A stretch of 58,463 bases of DNA from positions 1-58,463 of the forward strand of contig JAJZAL010000008.1 in the NCBI GenBank assembly GCA_021799405.1, written 5' to 3'. Both the position numbers and the translations under genes were made by a program. Positions 27,908 to 36,731 of the stretch are shown here, piece after piece; the stretch's first letter is position 1, and each line of letters begins with the position of its first letter. Below the pieces are notes generated by a model. The model was not told where the DNA came from, did no database searches, and saw only the letters and a program-made list of their open reading frames with translations. Origin of the DNA: Acidobacteriota bacterium (GTDB lineage: Bacteria; Acidobacteriota; Terriglobia; Terriglobales; Acidobacteriaceae).

Positions 27908-30220
27908 CTATAACGGCAGATTGACAAAAACCGCCGCGGAAAAGCGCGAATAATTCGGCGGCGTGGAGCCGTCGTACATGCGGATGTAGTACTGTTCCAT
28001 AACCGCCTCGCGCGGGATGATGAAATTGGGCACAGGGCTGCGCAACACCAGGTCCGAATTCGTACCCGGGCCAAAGGACCAGTCTCGTCGTCGAACTTCG
28101 AAACCGCCCCCTGTTGGCGGCGTCACGTTCGCGCTCACATTGATCTGCGAACTCGTCACGCTGGTGACAGCCAGCATGTCCAGATTGGCAAGCGGCGACG
28201 CAATTTGCGGCTGGACCGGCAACCACGCGTCGGCCGGAACCCCTGCGCTCGTTTTGATTGCAAGCGCGTCGGCCCAGTCGTTCGCAAATTGAATGGTGTA
28301 TCTCGCGAGAGACGGCTGCGAGCACAGAAGATCTATTTGCACGCTTCGCACCACCACGCTCACGTCCATATCCGCGGAAGGCGAGTTGATCGCCAGCAGA
28401 TCACCGGGCCAGACATCGCCGTTCTGATCCATGTTCCAGCCCGTATATTTTCCCTTCCAGGCCGCAGACCGGCTGGTGGCAAGCGCAAGCAAAGCATTGG
28501 CGGCATTTTCGCAATCCGCCGAACTCCGCGCTGCCGGCTGATGTGCCGTCCCAATCCAGGCCGCCGATCCTGGAAGCCCTGCCGCACCTTCGCTCGCAAT
28601 GCTGTCGGCGCTCGCCAGGCGGGCGACAGCCACATTACGGGTCCGATATGACACGGCAATGATCTCTCCTGCCTGCGGAACACACGTCGGATAGAACCGT
28701 AACTTGCCGTTGCGCTCAATCCTGCAATTGGCGCCCTGCGCCGTAGTGCCTATCCGCCGAATCACACTGGCGCCGCTGGGCGGTGTGCTCACAACCCATG
28801 CGGGCCCGCCCTGAGTCACTTGAATGCTGGCAATGCTGCACTGTAAGTCCGCACTGTTGAGCGGCGCATAAACAGCGATTGCGGCCGTCTGAGGCAGAGC
28901 CCCTTCATACAAAATCGTCGGAGTTCCAGCCACACCCCCGGTCGTGTCCTGTGCCTCAAGCATGACCGTGACACCGGCATTTAGATACTCGCCTCCGGTT
29001 CCATTCAGCCCGCTATCGCCCATGTAGTAGTAACTCTGCAACACCCTCTGTGCTTCGTTCGAATACACGCGCAACCGCAAGGTGTACATGTGCCCGGCAG
29101 CAGGCGTAAACGATGTCCCGGAAACACTCCCCATTACCAGCGGCGCGATGGATGTCGTTCCGGATGGCTGAGAAATCTGGAAACCGGCGATACAAAGGCC
29201 GCTTTCGACAAAACCGTTATACAGCCCGTTGAGGATACCCACCGTCGTCGCTCCGAACTGAACACCGTTTGTCTCCAGGATCAGCGACCCTGCCAGTTCC
29301 ATCCGCCCTTGCGCGCCAACCCACGACGATCCGTCAACCCCGTTGCCACCGGTGCAGGTAAGCCCGGCTGAAGTAATAGAAACGTATCCACTGTCGATCA
29401 TTTCCCACAGGGCGCGATCCAGCGTAGGCTCCTGGAATAGATCCACCAGAATGTGTTCTTTCGATGGTGGAGGCGTATACGGCAACTCAGTCAAGTCAAA
29501 GAGTGTCGTAACGCCGTCGCCTTCAAAGACCTCGGTCACATACGCGCATGGCTCTGTTTCCCCACAAATCGTCACATCGTTGGCCAGCATTTTGACAAGT
29601 GATGCCTGCAAGTCAGTAAGAGACAGTGAACCATCCGACTCATTCAGCGTGTGCGTCACGCTGCCGATTGGAGTCGCACTTAACACACCGTCAATGACCC
29701 GATAGGAGGCAGCGCCACTGTCTGCCAGCTCGGCCGCGTTACCAGACCATGCCGCACCCGGCTTCATGATGAATTCGCCGACGTTGAACAGAGATGTCGA
29801 AAGATCCGCGGTAATCGCGCTGACTCCTAGGCCTCCGGACAGAGAAGCAAGCGTCTTGTCCGCGGTCTGGCCGTAGCTGAAAAACTCCTTCGCCAGTGCC
29901 GCCCTGTTCAGCAGGATATCGTCGCTGATTGCCGTCACCTCTGATACATACAGGTGCCCGGTGGTGGATTCACCAGCCAGCACCATCTCCGGCTCAACGG
30001 CAAGATAGCCGGTGAAGAGCAGATTCCCCTTGTCGTCGGCGAGAATTACGCGGCCGTTGCGAACAGGGATCGGTAACGACGCTGCGGAAGGCAGCAGCGA
30101 CACATAGAACAGCGAGGGGGCATTCAGGCTTCGCTCAATGCGAAAGGTAGCGCCTTCGACAATGCAGCTTGTGTAGTCGACTGCGCCGTTGCCGTCGAAA
30201 TTGTTAATCGTCAGTTTCAC
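27908..30220 (-). CDS. Large phage-type tail protein, hub/baseplate candidate
   Basis: A 770-residue protein. The first 150 residues (INNFDGNGAVDYTSCI, ADDKGNLLFTGYLA, FFSYGQTADKTLASL) look like the N-terminal region of tail hub or baseplate proteins. The middle holds a beta-rich lectin-like insertion (about 265-480), and the last 120 residues look like a fibronectin-like beta domain. It starts at GTG with AAGG upstream. It follows the tail-tube candidate by ten bases. Assignment is from position and general appearance; no catalytic motif was seen. Confidence 0.55.
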   Translation of the reverse strand: MKLTINNFDGNGAVDYTSCIVEGATFRIERSLNAPSLFYVSLLPSAASLPIPVRNGRVILADDKGNLLFTGYLAVEPEMVLAGESTTGHLYVSEVTAISDDILLNRAALAKEFFSYGQTADKTLASLSGGLGVSAITADLSTSLFNVGEFIMKPGAAWSGNAAELADSGAASYRVIDGVLSATPIGSVTHTLNESDGSLSLTDLQASLVKMLANDVTICGETEPCAYVTEVFEGDGVTTLFDLTELPYTPPPSKEHILVDLFQEPTLDRALWEMIDSGYVSITSAGLTCTGGNGVDGSSWVGAQGRMELAGSLILETNGVQFGATTVGILNGLYNGFVESGLCIAGFQISQPSGTTSIAPLVMGSVSGTSFTPAAGHMYTLRLRVYSNEAQRVLQSYYYMGDSGLNGTGGEYLNAGVTVMLEAQDTTGGVAGTPTILYEGALPQTAAIAVYAPLNSADLQCSIASIQVTQGGPAWVVSTPPSGASVIRRIGTTAQGANCRIERNGKLRFYPTCVPQAGEIIAVSYRTRNVAVARLASADSIASEGAAGLPGSAAWIGTAHQPAARSSADCENAANALLALATSRSAAWKGKYTGWNMDQNGDVWPGDLLAINSPSADMDVSVVVRSVQIDLLCSQPSLARYTIQFANDWADALAIKTSAGVPADAWLPVQPQIASPLANLDMLAVTSVTSSQINVSANVTPPTGGGFEVRRRDWSFGPGTNSDLVLRSPVPNFIIPREAVMEQYYIRMYDGSTPPNYSRFSAAVFVNLPL

Positions 30221-30230
30221 GCTGGATCCC

Positions 30231-31403
30231 TTACACGAGTGCGGAGACGGGTGGAATGAAGGTACGGAAGCACACGACTCGTTCGCCGTCGTTTGTGTCC
30301 GTTACCGGCATCGCGCGAAAGGTCGCGGTCAACGAAACGCGTTTGCTATCGGTCTTCCTGGCCGACGCCGCTTGATGCGGAGCCTTGGTGGAAAGTTGCT
30401 GCACCACGCTCGTCTGCCTGGCCAGAGAGATCTTCGGCCCGCTTCCAGTCGACTTGCTTGAACTGCCATGGGATGACGTACTCGTCCCCTTTTGCGCCGA
30501 CACAGTCGACGAAGCGGTAGCGGACGTGGGCTCAACAGGCGCCGTCAGCGGAATGGCTATCTCTTCAGCTCCAGCAATTGCCTGCAGACGCGGGTAATAA
30601 AAGAAAACACGCTCGCCCTGATCGCCGGGCATCACAAAAAGGGCAGACCACTCTTGAAAAAAGCTGCCGCCTTCGCGATCCACAAAGCCCAGAATCGGCT
30701 GCACACGCATAGACGCGGTAGGCGCACCTGCGATCAGGGGCTGCGCCAGCGTCAGCCCTGTGGAGCTTACGGACTGCACGCGCGCGACGTTGAGCGACAC
30801 GCGACGAATGTAGTCCGCATCGTCATTCACTGCCGCCGCGCTGCTCACATAAGCAGCCGACACGCCGCTTCCCACAAATCCGGTCTGCCCTGTGTAGTCC
30901 ACATCAACCGTGACCAATGAACCTGCTGCAAAATTCGCGGCATCAGTAGAAGCCATCGCCAGGAAGGTAGCCGTCGAACCAGTGGATGCCAGGCTGACTG
31001 CCGTGACGCCCTTGCTGCCAGAACCATTGCCGCTCCCGCTGGCAGGCATGGCCGCGGCAATCACGTTCATATGCTGCGACCCTGTTGCAATCGCCATCGT
31101 GAGTTTGCTCCAGGAAGTGAAACCCAGCATGACTGTCGCGTCCAGCGACTCGCGCACCTGGAATTGGATATTCGCCGGACTGCCAGCGGCGAGCGCACCA
31201 TACTTGCTCTCCGACTTGCGGGCGAATCCCTCGATCCACCCCAGGTCGATCCACGGAGCTGGCGGCGCCGTCAGCGAAAAGTTCGCTGTCAGCGACGGAT
31301 CAAAAACCGTAGGCTGCCCAAGGGCACGATTTACAGGCGCGAAATACGCCCGCATGCGACGCATCGTCGGCGATATCGCCGGAATCATGGAACCGGTGCT
31401 CAT
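30231..31403 (-). CDS. Phage-type structural protein, tail-tube candidate
   Basis: A 390-residue protein rich in Ala, Ser, Thr and Val. The order of the block (after capsid, connector and two completion-type proteins) and a segment with VMPGDQGERVFFYYPRLQ suggest a major tail or tube protein. About 50 residues near 300-350 are Ser/Thr/Lys-rich and probably flexible, which is odd for a tube subunit. The ATG at 31403 is in an ATGA overlap with the preceding gene and has GGAGG upstream. Homology was not tested. Confidence 0.5.
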   Translation of the reverse strand: MSTGSMIPAISPTMRRMRAYFAPVNRALGQPTVFDPSLTANFSLTAPPAPWIDLGWIEGFARKSESKYGALAAGSPANIQFQVRESLDATVMLGFTSWSKLTMAIATGSQHMNVIAAAMPASGSGNGSGSKGVTAVSLASTGSTATFLAMASTDAANFAAGSLVTVDVDYTGQTGFVGSGVSAAYVSSAAAVNDDADYIRRVSLNVARVQSVSSTGLTLAQPLIAGAPTASMRVQPILGFVDREGGSFFQEWSALFVMPGDQGERVFFYYPRLQAIAGAEEIAIPLTAPVEPTSATASSTVSAQKGTSTSSHGSSSKSTGSGPKISLARQTSVVQQLSTKAPHQAASARKTDSKRVSLTATFRAMPVTDTNDGERVVCFRTFIPPVSALV

Positions 31404-31888
31404 TTTTCTCCCGCCTCCTGCCAACTCCAAACAGTCACACTGGTCGCCCGGCTGACCTGATCTCTTAGCGGCACAGTCGAACCAAACTCAGGTTGATCCC
31501 AGAAAATGAATGTCTCCATGGCCGTCGCCGGCGCTGTGGAATAATTCATCTTCTGCGTGGACGCAGGTGAAAGCATTTGCAGCAATTCCGCATCCATCGC
31601 TTCCAACAGGCGCCCGCGATCAAGCCCTCCCAGAGCCTGCGTACCGGCCGTCGAATACTGAATCTCGCAGGTCATCTGGACCAGTGGAAGCGCCAGGTTC
31701 GATTCAACCGCGACGTTCGTCCAGCGCAGCACGAAAACGTCCATGGGCATTAGAGGGACGGGGGACTCAGCCTCTTCCACCAGAATTCCCGGCCGGGTTA
31801 CCGATCTTAAGGTCATCGTGCGCGCCGGATTCACCGTTGCAAGCCGGTCGCGCAGAGTAATGTAAAACGTGTCTTTCGCGTTCTGCAT
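31400..31888 (-). CDS. Phage-type protein, tail-completion candidate
   Basis: A 162-residue protein whose start is at 31888. Mixed alpha/beta composition (FYITLRDRLATVNPART near the start; LPLVQMTCEIQYSTAG; RLLEAMDAELLQML) fits the size and position of tail terminator or head-tail joining proteins. I recognise no family. It is overlapped at its 3' end by the tail-tube candidate (ATGA) and lies nine bases after the upstream gene. Confidence 0.5.
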   Translation of the reverse strand: MQNAKDTFYITLRDRLATVNPARTMTLRSVTRPGILVEEAESPVPLMPMDVFVLRWTNVAVESNLALPLVQMTCEIQYSTAGTQALGGLDRGRLLEAMDAELLQMLSPASTQKMNYSTAPATAMETFIFWDQPEFGSTVPLRDQVSRATSVTVWSWQEAGEK

Positions 31889-31897
31889 GGAAAATCC

Positions 31898-32368
31898 TCA
31901 GCTTTGCGGTCCTGTCTGCGGATTCTGCAATGGCCACCGGCTCGCAGCATCTCGTAACATCAACCGATACAAATACACTTCGCCTTCGTCTTCGAGCGTG
32001 GTCACTCCCTCGATCATGAAAAGCTCGCCGCCAATCACCACGCCGGAGGCCATCGCAAACAGGGCGGAGGCCGATGTAAGCTGCAACCCTGCCACCTGCG
32101 CGGCGACAGCATCGGCGGAGACCCGCAATTCATGACGCTGCTGTTGCCCCTCCAGCATGTAGCTCCGCATTTTTTGAAAGATCGCGGGCGCCAGAGGCAG
32201 CAGTTGCAGATTCGGCGCGTCCAGACCAACCTGCCCGCCATCATTCTGGTCGCCCGTCAGCGGCGGGACCTGCAAGTAAGCGGTGGTACCGCCGCATGCG
32301 CGCAACAGAGACGCGGCGATTCTGCGCGCGCGCCCCGAGGGGATGGATGTACTAAGATCTGCGCACAT
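31898..32368 (-). CDS. Uncharacterised phage-type protein, head-closure candidate
   Basis: A 156-residue protein; I do not recognise its family. The N-terminal half is basic and helical (SGRARRIAASLLRACGG), the C-terminal half mixed (GVVIGGELFMIEGVTTLEDEGEVYLYRLMLRD). Start is the ATG at 32368, two bases before the stop of the connector gene; longer reading is only an overlap with that gene. By position it may be a head-closure or neck protein. Confidence 0.5.
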   Translation of the reverse strand: MCADLSTSIPSGRARRIAASLLRACGGTTAYLQVPPLTGDQNDGGQVGLDAPNLQLLPLAPAIFQKMRSYMLEGQQQRHELRVSADAVAAQVAGLQLTSASALFAMASGVVIGGELFMIEGVTTLEDEGEVYLYRLMLRDAASRWPLQNPQTGPQS

Positions 32369-32370
32369 AA

Positions 32371-32994
32371 TCAGCCCATCCTCGTAGAGACCCACGGCTG
32401 CAGTAACGTCTGCACCGTGGCATCGACGAGCGTGTTTTGGAAATACTGCACGGCCATGTGATCGATGGTTGCGGACTTCACGTTGATGCCAGGCGTGGCC
32501 TGCGCATTTTTCACGATCTGCGCGCATGCCACCAGCACCGCATCCGGAAGAGTCGCGAGACCCGCGGTGTAGGTCACCATCACTTCGTTATAGGGAAGGC
32601 CTAGAATATTCAAAGGAAAGATCAACTCGCCCGTGTCAGCCACAAAGTCCACGGTCGAAGGATCCACGTTGCCCCACACACCGGGCAGTGAGAACGCGAA
32701 CAGCACCTCGTCCTGCAGTGGAAAAATCAGTTGCCCCCGTCTCGGCTTGCCATAGCGCGCTTGCACGTTAATCAGGGGTAGAGTCGCTGGCGCAACGGCC
32801 AGAAGAGGAAGATGGCTCAGACGCACGGTCTGCGATCCTTCCACTACACGCAACCGCTCGGTGTACTGCGTTGGATTGAGGCTCGGGCGCCGGCAGTAGG
32901 CGTCGATCAGAGACGAAGCTAGAGTGATCCAGTCGTCCGTAACATCCGCTGAGAGCCCATAGCTCGCGTATTGAGCCGGCTGTAGATATCCCAT
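32371..32994 (-). CDS. Head-tail connector-like protein
   Basis: A 207-residue protein. The N-terminal block (DVTDDWITLASSLIDAYCRRPSL) is like the helical bundle in gp6/Gp15-type DNA-packaging connectors, and the following VTYTAGLATLPDAVLVACAQIVKNAQ continues that similarity. It would join the portal to the neck in the assembled head. ATG at 32994 has AGAGGAG seven bases upstream. It lies 133 bases after the capsid gene, with a hairpin in the gap. Confidence 0.65.
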   Translation of the reverse strand: MGYLQPAQYASYGLSADVTDDWITLASSLIDAYCRRPSLNPTQYTERLRVVEGSQTVRLSHLPLLAVAPATLPLINVQARYGKPRRGQLIFPLQDEVLFAFSLPGVWGNVDPSTVDFVADTGELIFPLNILGLPYNEVMVTYTAGLATLPDAVLVACAQIVKNAQATPGINVKSATIDHMAVQYFQNTLVDATVQTLLQPWVSTRMG

Positions 32995-33021
32995 GAAACA
33001 CTCCTCTGCTGAAAGAAATGA

Positions 33022-33059
33022 CCGGTGCGCGCTGGCCAGGTTCGACCAGTGCACACCGG
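33022..33059 (-). other. Hairpin between capsid and connector genes
   Basis: ccggtgcgcgctgg (33022-33035) and ccagtgcacaccgg (33046-33059) form a 14-bp stem with two mismatches and a ten-base loop. It may lower read-through after the capsid gene or stabilise its mRNA. Confidence 0.45.
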
Positions 33060-33127
33060 AATTGAGAGCTTTTCACCTGTACGGCCGCTCTTCGTTCTGG
33101 AAAACAAACCAGGAAAAACGCCAGGCT

Positions 33128-34096
33128 CTAGCGATCGACAAGCACCTGGTAGTGGGCATAGTTGGCGCCCTTCACCACCGGTGCACCGAACTTCACCGCC
33201 ACGTACTGTGACGCCAGCGATCCAGGCAGGCCCAGCTGGAAGACCCGTGGATTCGGATCACTCAGCCAGTGATACTCGATCAGGTCTTCAGTGACGATGT
33301 AGGCCGGAAGAACGGCCGTGCCCGATCCAGGCGTGCCGGTGTAGCTCAGCGACCAGTCAGGAATCAGCGGCAGATCACCGGCCTGTGTCGAAAGCATCTT
33401 CACCGTGAAGCCGGCCGTGATTTCCCGCGTGTTCAGCACTACGTTGAATTCGGTCTTCATCTCCCGGTCGATCAGGTCAAGCAGGACTGGATTTCCGTAG
33501 ATTGCCGTAGGACGAACTGCGAAGCTCGAATTCGCCACCATCTGCGCCACCGTCGACTTCAACCCGTCCACGATGCTCGCCGTGGTGCCGATCGTGGTCG
33601 TGTTGCCACCACCGGCAATCTGCGCCGCCGCACCCATGTACTGAGTTGTCGTCGGCGAGGTCAGCGATGTGTCATTGCCATTCCACAGCGCAACATCGTG
33701 AGCGTTCATCACGCCTTCAATCGTGTCAACAAGGTCTTTGGCCTGCAGGTATGCGAACTGCTTCTGCTGCGTGCCAAGCTCCACATCGAAGAGGTTGTAG
33801 TTCAACTGCGCCACAATTGCCTTCAGTGGCACACTACGCTCCACCCGTGTGGGGCTGACAACCGGCGCGACAATGTTCCGCGGATCGACAAAGCCAGCTG
33901 TCCCGGGATTGGGAATGGCAGTCTCTTCAAAGTAGCGCGAAGGGTGCCCCGTCGCGGGGACCTGCTTGATGCGCTGGCCGAACAGGCTGCGCCGACGCAC
34001 AATGTCGGTAATCTCGGTCTGGTAAAACGGGACTTCAATTGCGCCGGGCCCAATGTAGTCAGCTGCCGAATGAATATCGTAAAAGTTTGCCTTCAT
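33128..34096 (-). CDS. Major capsid protein (HK97-fold type)
   Basis: A 322-residue protein with capsid-like features: an N-terminal arm, then QTEITDIVRRRSLFGQRI, FDVELGTQQKQFAYLQAKDLVDTIEGVMNAHD typical of the spine helix, and a C-terminal P/A domain. It stands between a scaffold-like gene and the connector gene, just as in tailed-phage head modules. The ATG at 34096 is used; six codons upstream another ATG is in frame. Function: icosahedral shell. No Lys/Asn crosslink motif was tested. Confidence 0.8.
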   Translation of the reverse strand: MKANFYDIHSAADYIGPGAIEVPFYQTEITDIVRRRSLFGQRIKQVPATGHPSRYFEETAIPNPGTAGFVDPRNIVAPVVSPTRVERSVPLKAIVAQLNYNLFDVELGTQQKQFAYLQAKDLVDTIEGVMNAHDVALWNGNDTSLTSPTTTQYMGAAAQIAGGGNTTTIGTTASIVDGLKSTVAQMVANSSFAVRPTAIYGNPVLLDLIDREMKTEFNVVLNTREITAGFTVKMLSTQAGDLPLIPDWSLSYTGTPGSGTAVLPAYIVTEDLIEYHWLSDPNPRVFQLGLPGSLASQYVAVKFGAPVVKGANYAHYQVLVDR

Positions 34097-34126
34097 CTGT
34101 CTCTCTCTGCCCATCTGGGCGGGTGA

Positions 34127-34160
34127 AAAGAAAAGGACCGACAAACTGCCGGCCTCTTTT
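34127..34160 (-). other. Stem-loop with T tract between scaffold-like and capsid genes
   Basis: On the minus strand AAAAGAGGCCGGC pairs with GTCGGTCCTTTT (one bulge), followed by CTTTT. It looks like a terminator or processing hairpin just before the capsid gene. Confidence 0.4.
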
Positions 34161-34242
34161 GGTGGAGGTTCGTCAACATACCGCGCCATCTTCAGTGCTG
34201 AATTCTGTCTGAGCGCGTCGTATGCCGCCTTGACTCGCTTGG

Positions 34243-34647
34243 CTAGCCCATCAGGCCTGCGCGAAGCAACTGCGCCTTGACCGCAATCCTTTGCTCCAGG
34301 CTCAAACCCACCAGTGCCGCGTCCACAGCGCTGGCGTCAAGTGAGTCCAGTGTCGCGAGCCCTTGCTTGGCGAGCAATTGCGTCGTTGCCGCCGGCAGGG
34401 TCTTGCGAGCTGCAGCCGTACGCTCCGTCAACTGTGCTCCTTGGGCGCGCAGCTCGGCAATCTGCCGTTCGGCGGCCTCCAGTTTGCGCGCAAGCTCCAA
34501 CTCACGCTCATTGTCTGCTGTGGCTACAATCCTTTGCGCCTCGCCGGCCTGCACAATCATTTCGGCCGTGCGCTCCATCAGTGCGGCAGCAGCGCTCATG
34601 CGCTCCGCGCCCTCCTGAATGGCACTCAATACGTCATGGATTTCCAT
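34243..34647 (-). CDS. Coiled-coil protein, capsid scaffold candidate
   Basis: A 134-residue, almost wholly helical protein (EGAERMSAAAALMERTAEMI, ERELELARKLEAAERQIAELRAQG) with heptad-like spacing. It sits between the prohead protease and the major capsid gene, the usual place of a scaffold protein. ATG at 34647 has AGGAAA upstream and overlaps the end of the protease gene by 22 bases. No sequence family is recognised; the role is from position and predicted coiled coil. Confidence 0.6.
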   Translation of the reverse strand: MEIHDVLSAIQEGAERMSAAAALMERTAEMIVQAGEAQRIVATADNERELELARKLEAAERQIAELRAQGAQLTERTAAARKTLPAATTQLLAKQGLATLDSLDASAVDAALVGLSLEQRIAVKAQLLRAGLMG

Positions 34648-35321
34648 CTGGTTTCCTTTCCTGGTTGCAAAACAAAATCTCTCCGAAGCGGCTCGCTGCT
34701 CCGCATACGATGTTCCGGGGGCTTCTCCTCGCACCGCAATGCAGATGCCGCAGCCAACGTGCGGCAACGCTTCGGTGCCAGCGCAAAGTGCGTGTTGCTG
34801 TATGCCGCCTTTTCCCGCAGTAATATGGCCGCCCCGGTGAAGGTCGCGCGCGTCAGCGTCCAGACTGCCGCGTTCATGTCTTCCACGTGAGCGTTGGCGA
34901 GTTCATACGACATTCCCATCTCACCCGGCCCTGACCGTCGCAGTTGCCGCATCACCTCCGGAAAATCCTTGGCGAAGAGATACCCGCTGACCTTGAGTTG
35001 GCTCCCCACAATATCAGCCTCCGTGATGACGCCGCACTTACGCCTCGCATCATGACCATCCCATGCGGGCGTAAAATCCACGCCCATGCCAAGCAGCGAG
35101 GGCAACGCACCCAATGCTGCCGCTCTTGTCAGCACGACGCGATGGCCGCGCGCCCCTGCGGGAGCCCGCGTGCTCGGCTCATCCACCAGGGTCAACACAC
35201 CCTCGAACGCTACCCTGTTGGGGTGCTCCGGAACCTCCGGCAGTCCCACCGCCATGGCTCTTAATCTCATGCGCTCTCCGTTTTCTCCTCCAAATCCATT
35301 GACTGCTAACGCTCTTCTCAT
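34626..35321 (-). CDS. Prohead maturation protease candidate
   Basis: A 231-residue protein with the layout of U35/S78-type prohead proteases: an N-terminal beta region, a His in WDGHDARR (about residue 90), and a catalytic-type Ser in GEMGMSYEL (about 138). It would cleave scaffold and capsid during head maturation. Start at 35321 is the ATG overlapping the portal stop (ATGA). An ATG at 35270 has a better ribosome site (GGAGAG) and removes 17 weakly conserved residues. Confidence 0.72.
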   Translation of the reverse strand: MRRALAVNGFGGENGERMRLRAMAVGLPEVPEHPNRVAFEGVLTLVDEPSTRAPAGARGHRVVLTRAAALGALPSLLGMGVDFTPAWDGHDARRKCGVITEADIVGSQLKVSGYLFAKDFPEVMRQLRRSGPGEMGMSYELANAHVEDMNAAVWTLTRATFTGAAILLREKAAYSNTHFALAPKRCRTLAAASALRCEEKPPEHRMRSSEPLRRDFVLQPGKETRWKSMTY

Positions 35322-36619
35322 TCGTTCTCTGCCTGTTGCAAAACCTCCTTTACATTTGCGATTTCGGTCTGCTGCTGTAGTGACTGATTCACCTGTATGG
35401 CGTTGCCTCCTGGAAGCGGTGCCAGGCCGCGCATCGCGCGCACTTCATTCACCGTCAACACCCCGGCAGCGAGCAGAGCCGTCTGTACTTCCACCCGCTC
35501 CATCTCATCGGTAGCGTCAAGCTGATTGAATACAAACTCAAACTCGGGCCAGCCCAAACGCTTGGCAAACAGGTCGCGAGTGATGTGTTCCGCAACCATC
35601 CTCGCCATCGGCACAATCGCACTGTGGAAGGCCTCATCCGTCAACTCTGAGGCCGTCGTACGATTCACGTCCTGCTCAAGTCCTAACAATAGGGGCGGCA
35701 GCGAGAACGCATTGGCAATCATGCGGATCAGAAACTGCTGCCAGTTCATCCGCATATCTGCATCCGTACCGGCTGCAAAACGCAACACCTCCGGCTTTTC
35801 GGGTGAGCTTAGCAGGGGTACACGACCTGTGCCTTCGATTTCGTCCTGCCACCAGCGGATGAGACGTTCCTGCTGGGAAGGCGTGGAGTCATTCATCCAC
35901 AGCGCATACTGCACCACGGTATTGCTTGCCAATTTTCCGGCAAAGTGGTGGGCAGCCAGAAACGTATTGACCGTCTCGAATGCCACTTCCAGAGGCCCCA
36001 GTCCGAACGGCGTATAGCTCCTCGGATTGGTGCGAAGGTAAATCAACTCGTCATCACGAAGCGCGATCGTAGCGCTCGAGCCAGGAAGACCCGTCTGCTG
36101 CGCATACCGCACAGCATCAGGATTTCCATCCCACTTTGGATCGATCTGAATCGTGGCGCCATCGACGGGCCAAAGCGCAAACGGCCGCTCTGGATTCCCG
36201 GTGGTTTCCATCTCAATGGCGCCAAACCCTCCCACTAAAGCATCTTCAAGCACCTGTTCGATCAATGTGCGAAACGAATCAGAAGCGTTGGGATGTTCGA
36301 GTGTATGCCGCAAGACTCGCAACCGCCGCTTTGCATAACCCACCTGATCGGGGCTGTAATCACGCTTCAGTCGGACCTGCCAATCCAGGCTCGCCACACG
36401 ATCCTTGATGATATTGATCGCTCGCCGGACCACCGGAGTCTCGGCAAATCGGCGTAAATTTGCCGGAGTAGGCTTGGGCATGGCACGAGAAGGGATTTGG
36501 TATGGCGCAAGAATGGAAGGCAGCGCCTTGGTCTTCCGTTCCGCATTCCCAATCTCATTCACCTTCCGTGCGCCGGCCAGCAATTGGCGCGCCTGTTGCA
36601 ATGTATCTCTCAATTTCAC
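35318..36619 (-). CDS. Phage portal protein
   Basis: A 433-residue portal of the lambda/HK97/SPP1 type. Key regions are NLRRFAETPVVRRAINIIKDRVASLDW near the start, EQVLEDALVGGFGAIEM, the wing/stem stretch with DELIYLRTNPRSYTPFGLGPLEVAFETVN, and LPPLLLGLEQDVNRTTASELTDEAF near the C-terminus. It forms the dodecameric ring through which DNA is packaged. It starts at GTG, with GGGAGGGAG upstream. A terminator lies just upstream, separating it from the DUF3037 gene. Confidence 0.88.
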   Translation of the reverse strand: MKLRDTLQQARQLLAGARKVNEIGNAERKTKALPSILAPYQIPSRAMPKPTPANLRRFAETPVVRRAINIIKDRVASLDWQVRLKRDYSPDQVGYAKRRLRVLRHTLEHPNASDSFRTLIEQVLEDALVGGFGAIEMETTGNPERPFALWPVDGATIQIDPKWDGNPDAVRYAQQTGLPGSSATIALRDDELIYLRTNPRSYTPFGLGPLEVAFETVNTFLAAHHFAGKLASNTVVQYALWMNDSTPSQQERLIRWWQDEIEGTGRVPLLSSPEKPEVLRFAAGTDADMRMNWQQFLIRMIANAFSLPPLLLGLEQDVNRTTASELTDEAFHSAIVPMARMVAEHITRDLFAKRLGWPEFEFVFNQLDATDEMERVEVQTALLAAGVLTVNEVRAMRGLAPLPGGNAIQVNQSLQQQTEIANVKEVLQQAENE

Positions 36620-36651
36620 CGCTGCCGCTCCCTCCCTCTCACAAAACAGAA

Positions 36652-36673
36652 AAGCCCGCGGGTTCGCGGGCCT
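36652..36673 (-). terminator. Rho-independent terminator after the DUF3037 gene
   Basis: On the minus strand GCCCGCG pairs with CGCGGGC around a four-base loop and is followed by TTTTCTGTTTT (to about 36642). It lies between DUF3037 and the portal, so transcripts from the kinase pair probably end here. Confidence 0.8.
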
Positions 36674-36731
36674 TCGCTATTGAAACTGGTTGTGTCATTC
36701 TGATCCAGATTCAGGATCAGGTTCTCTGAAT

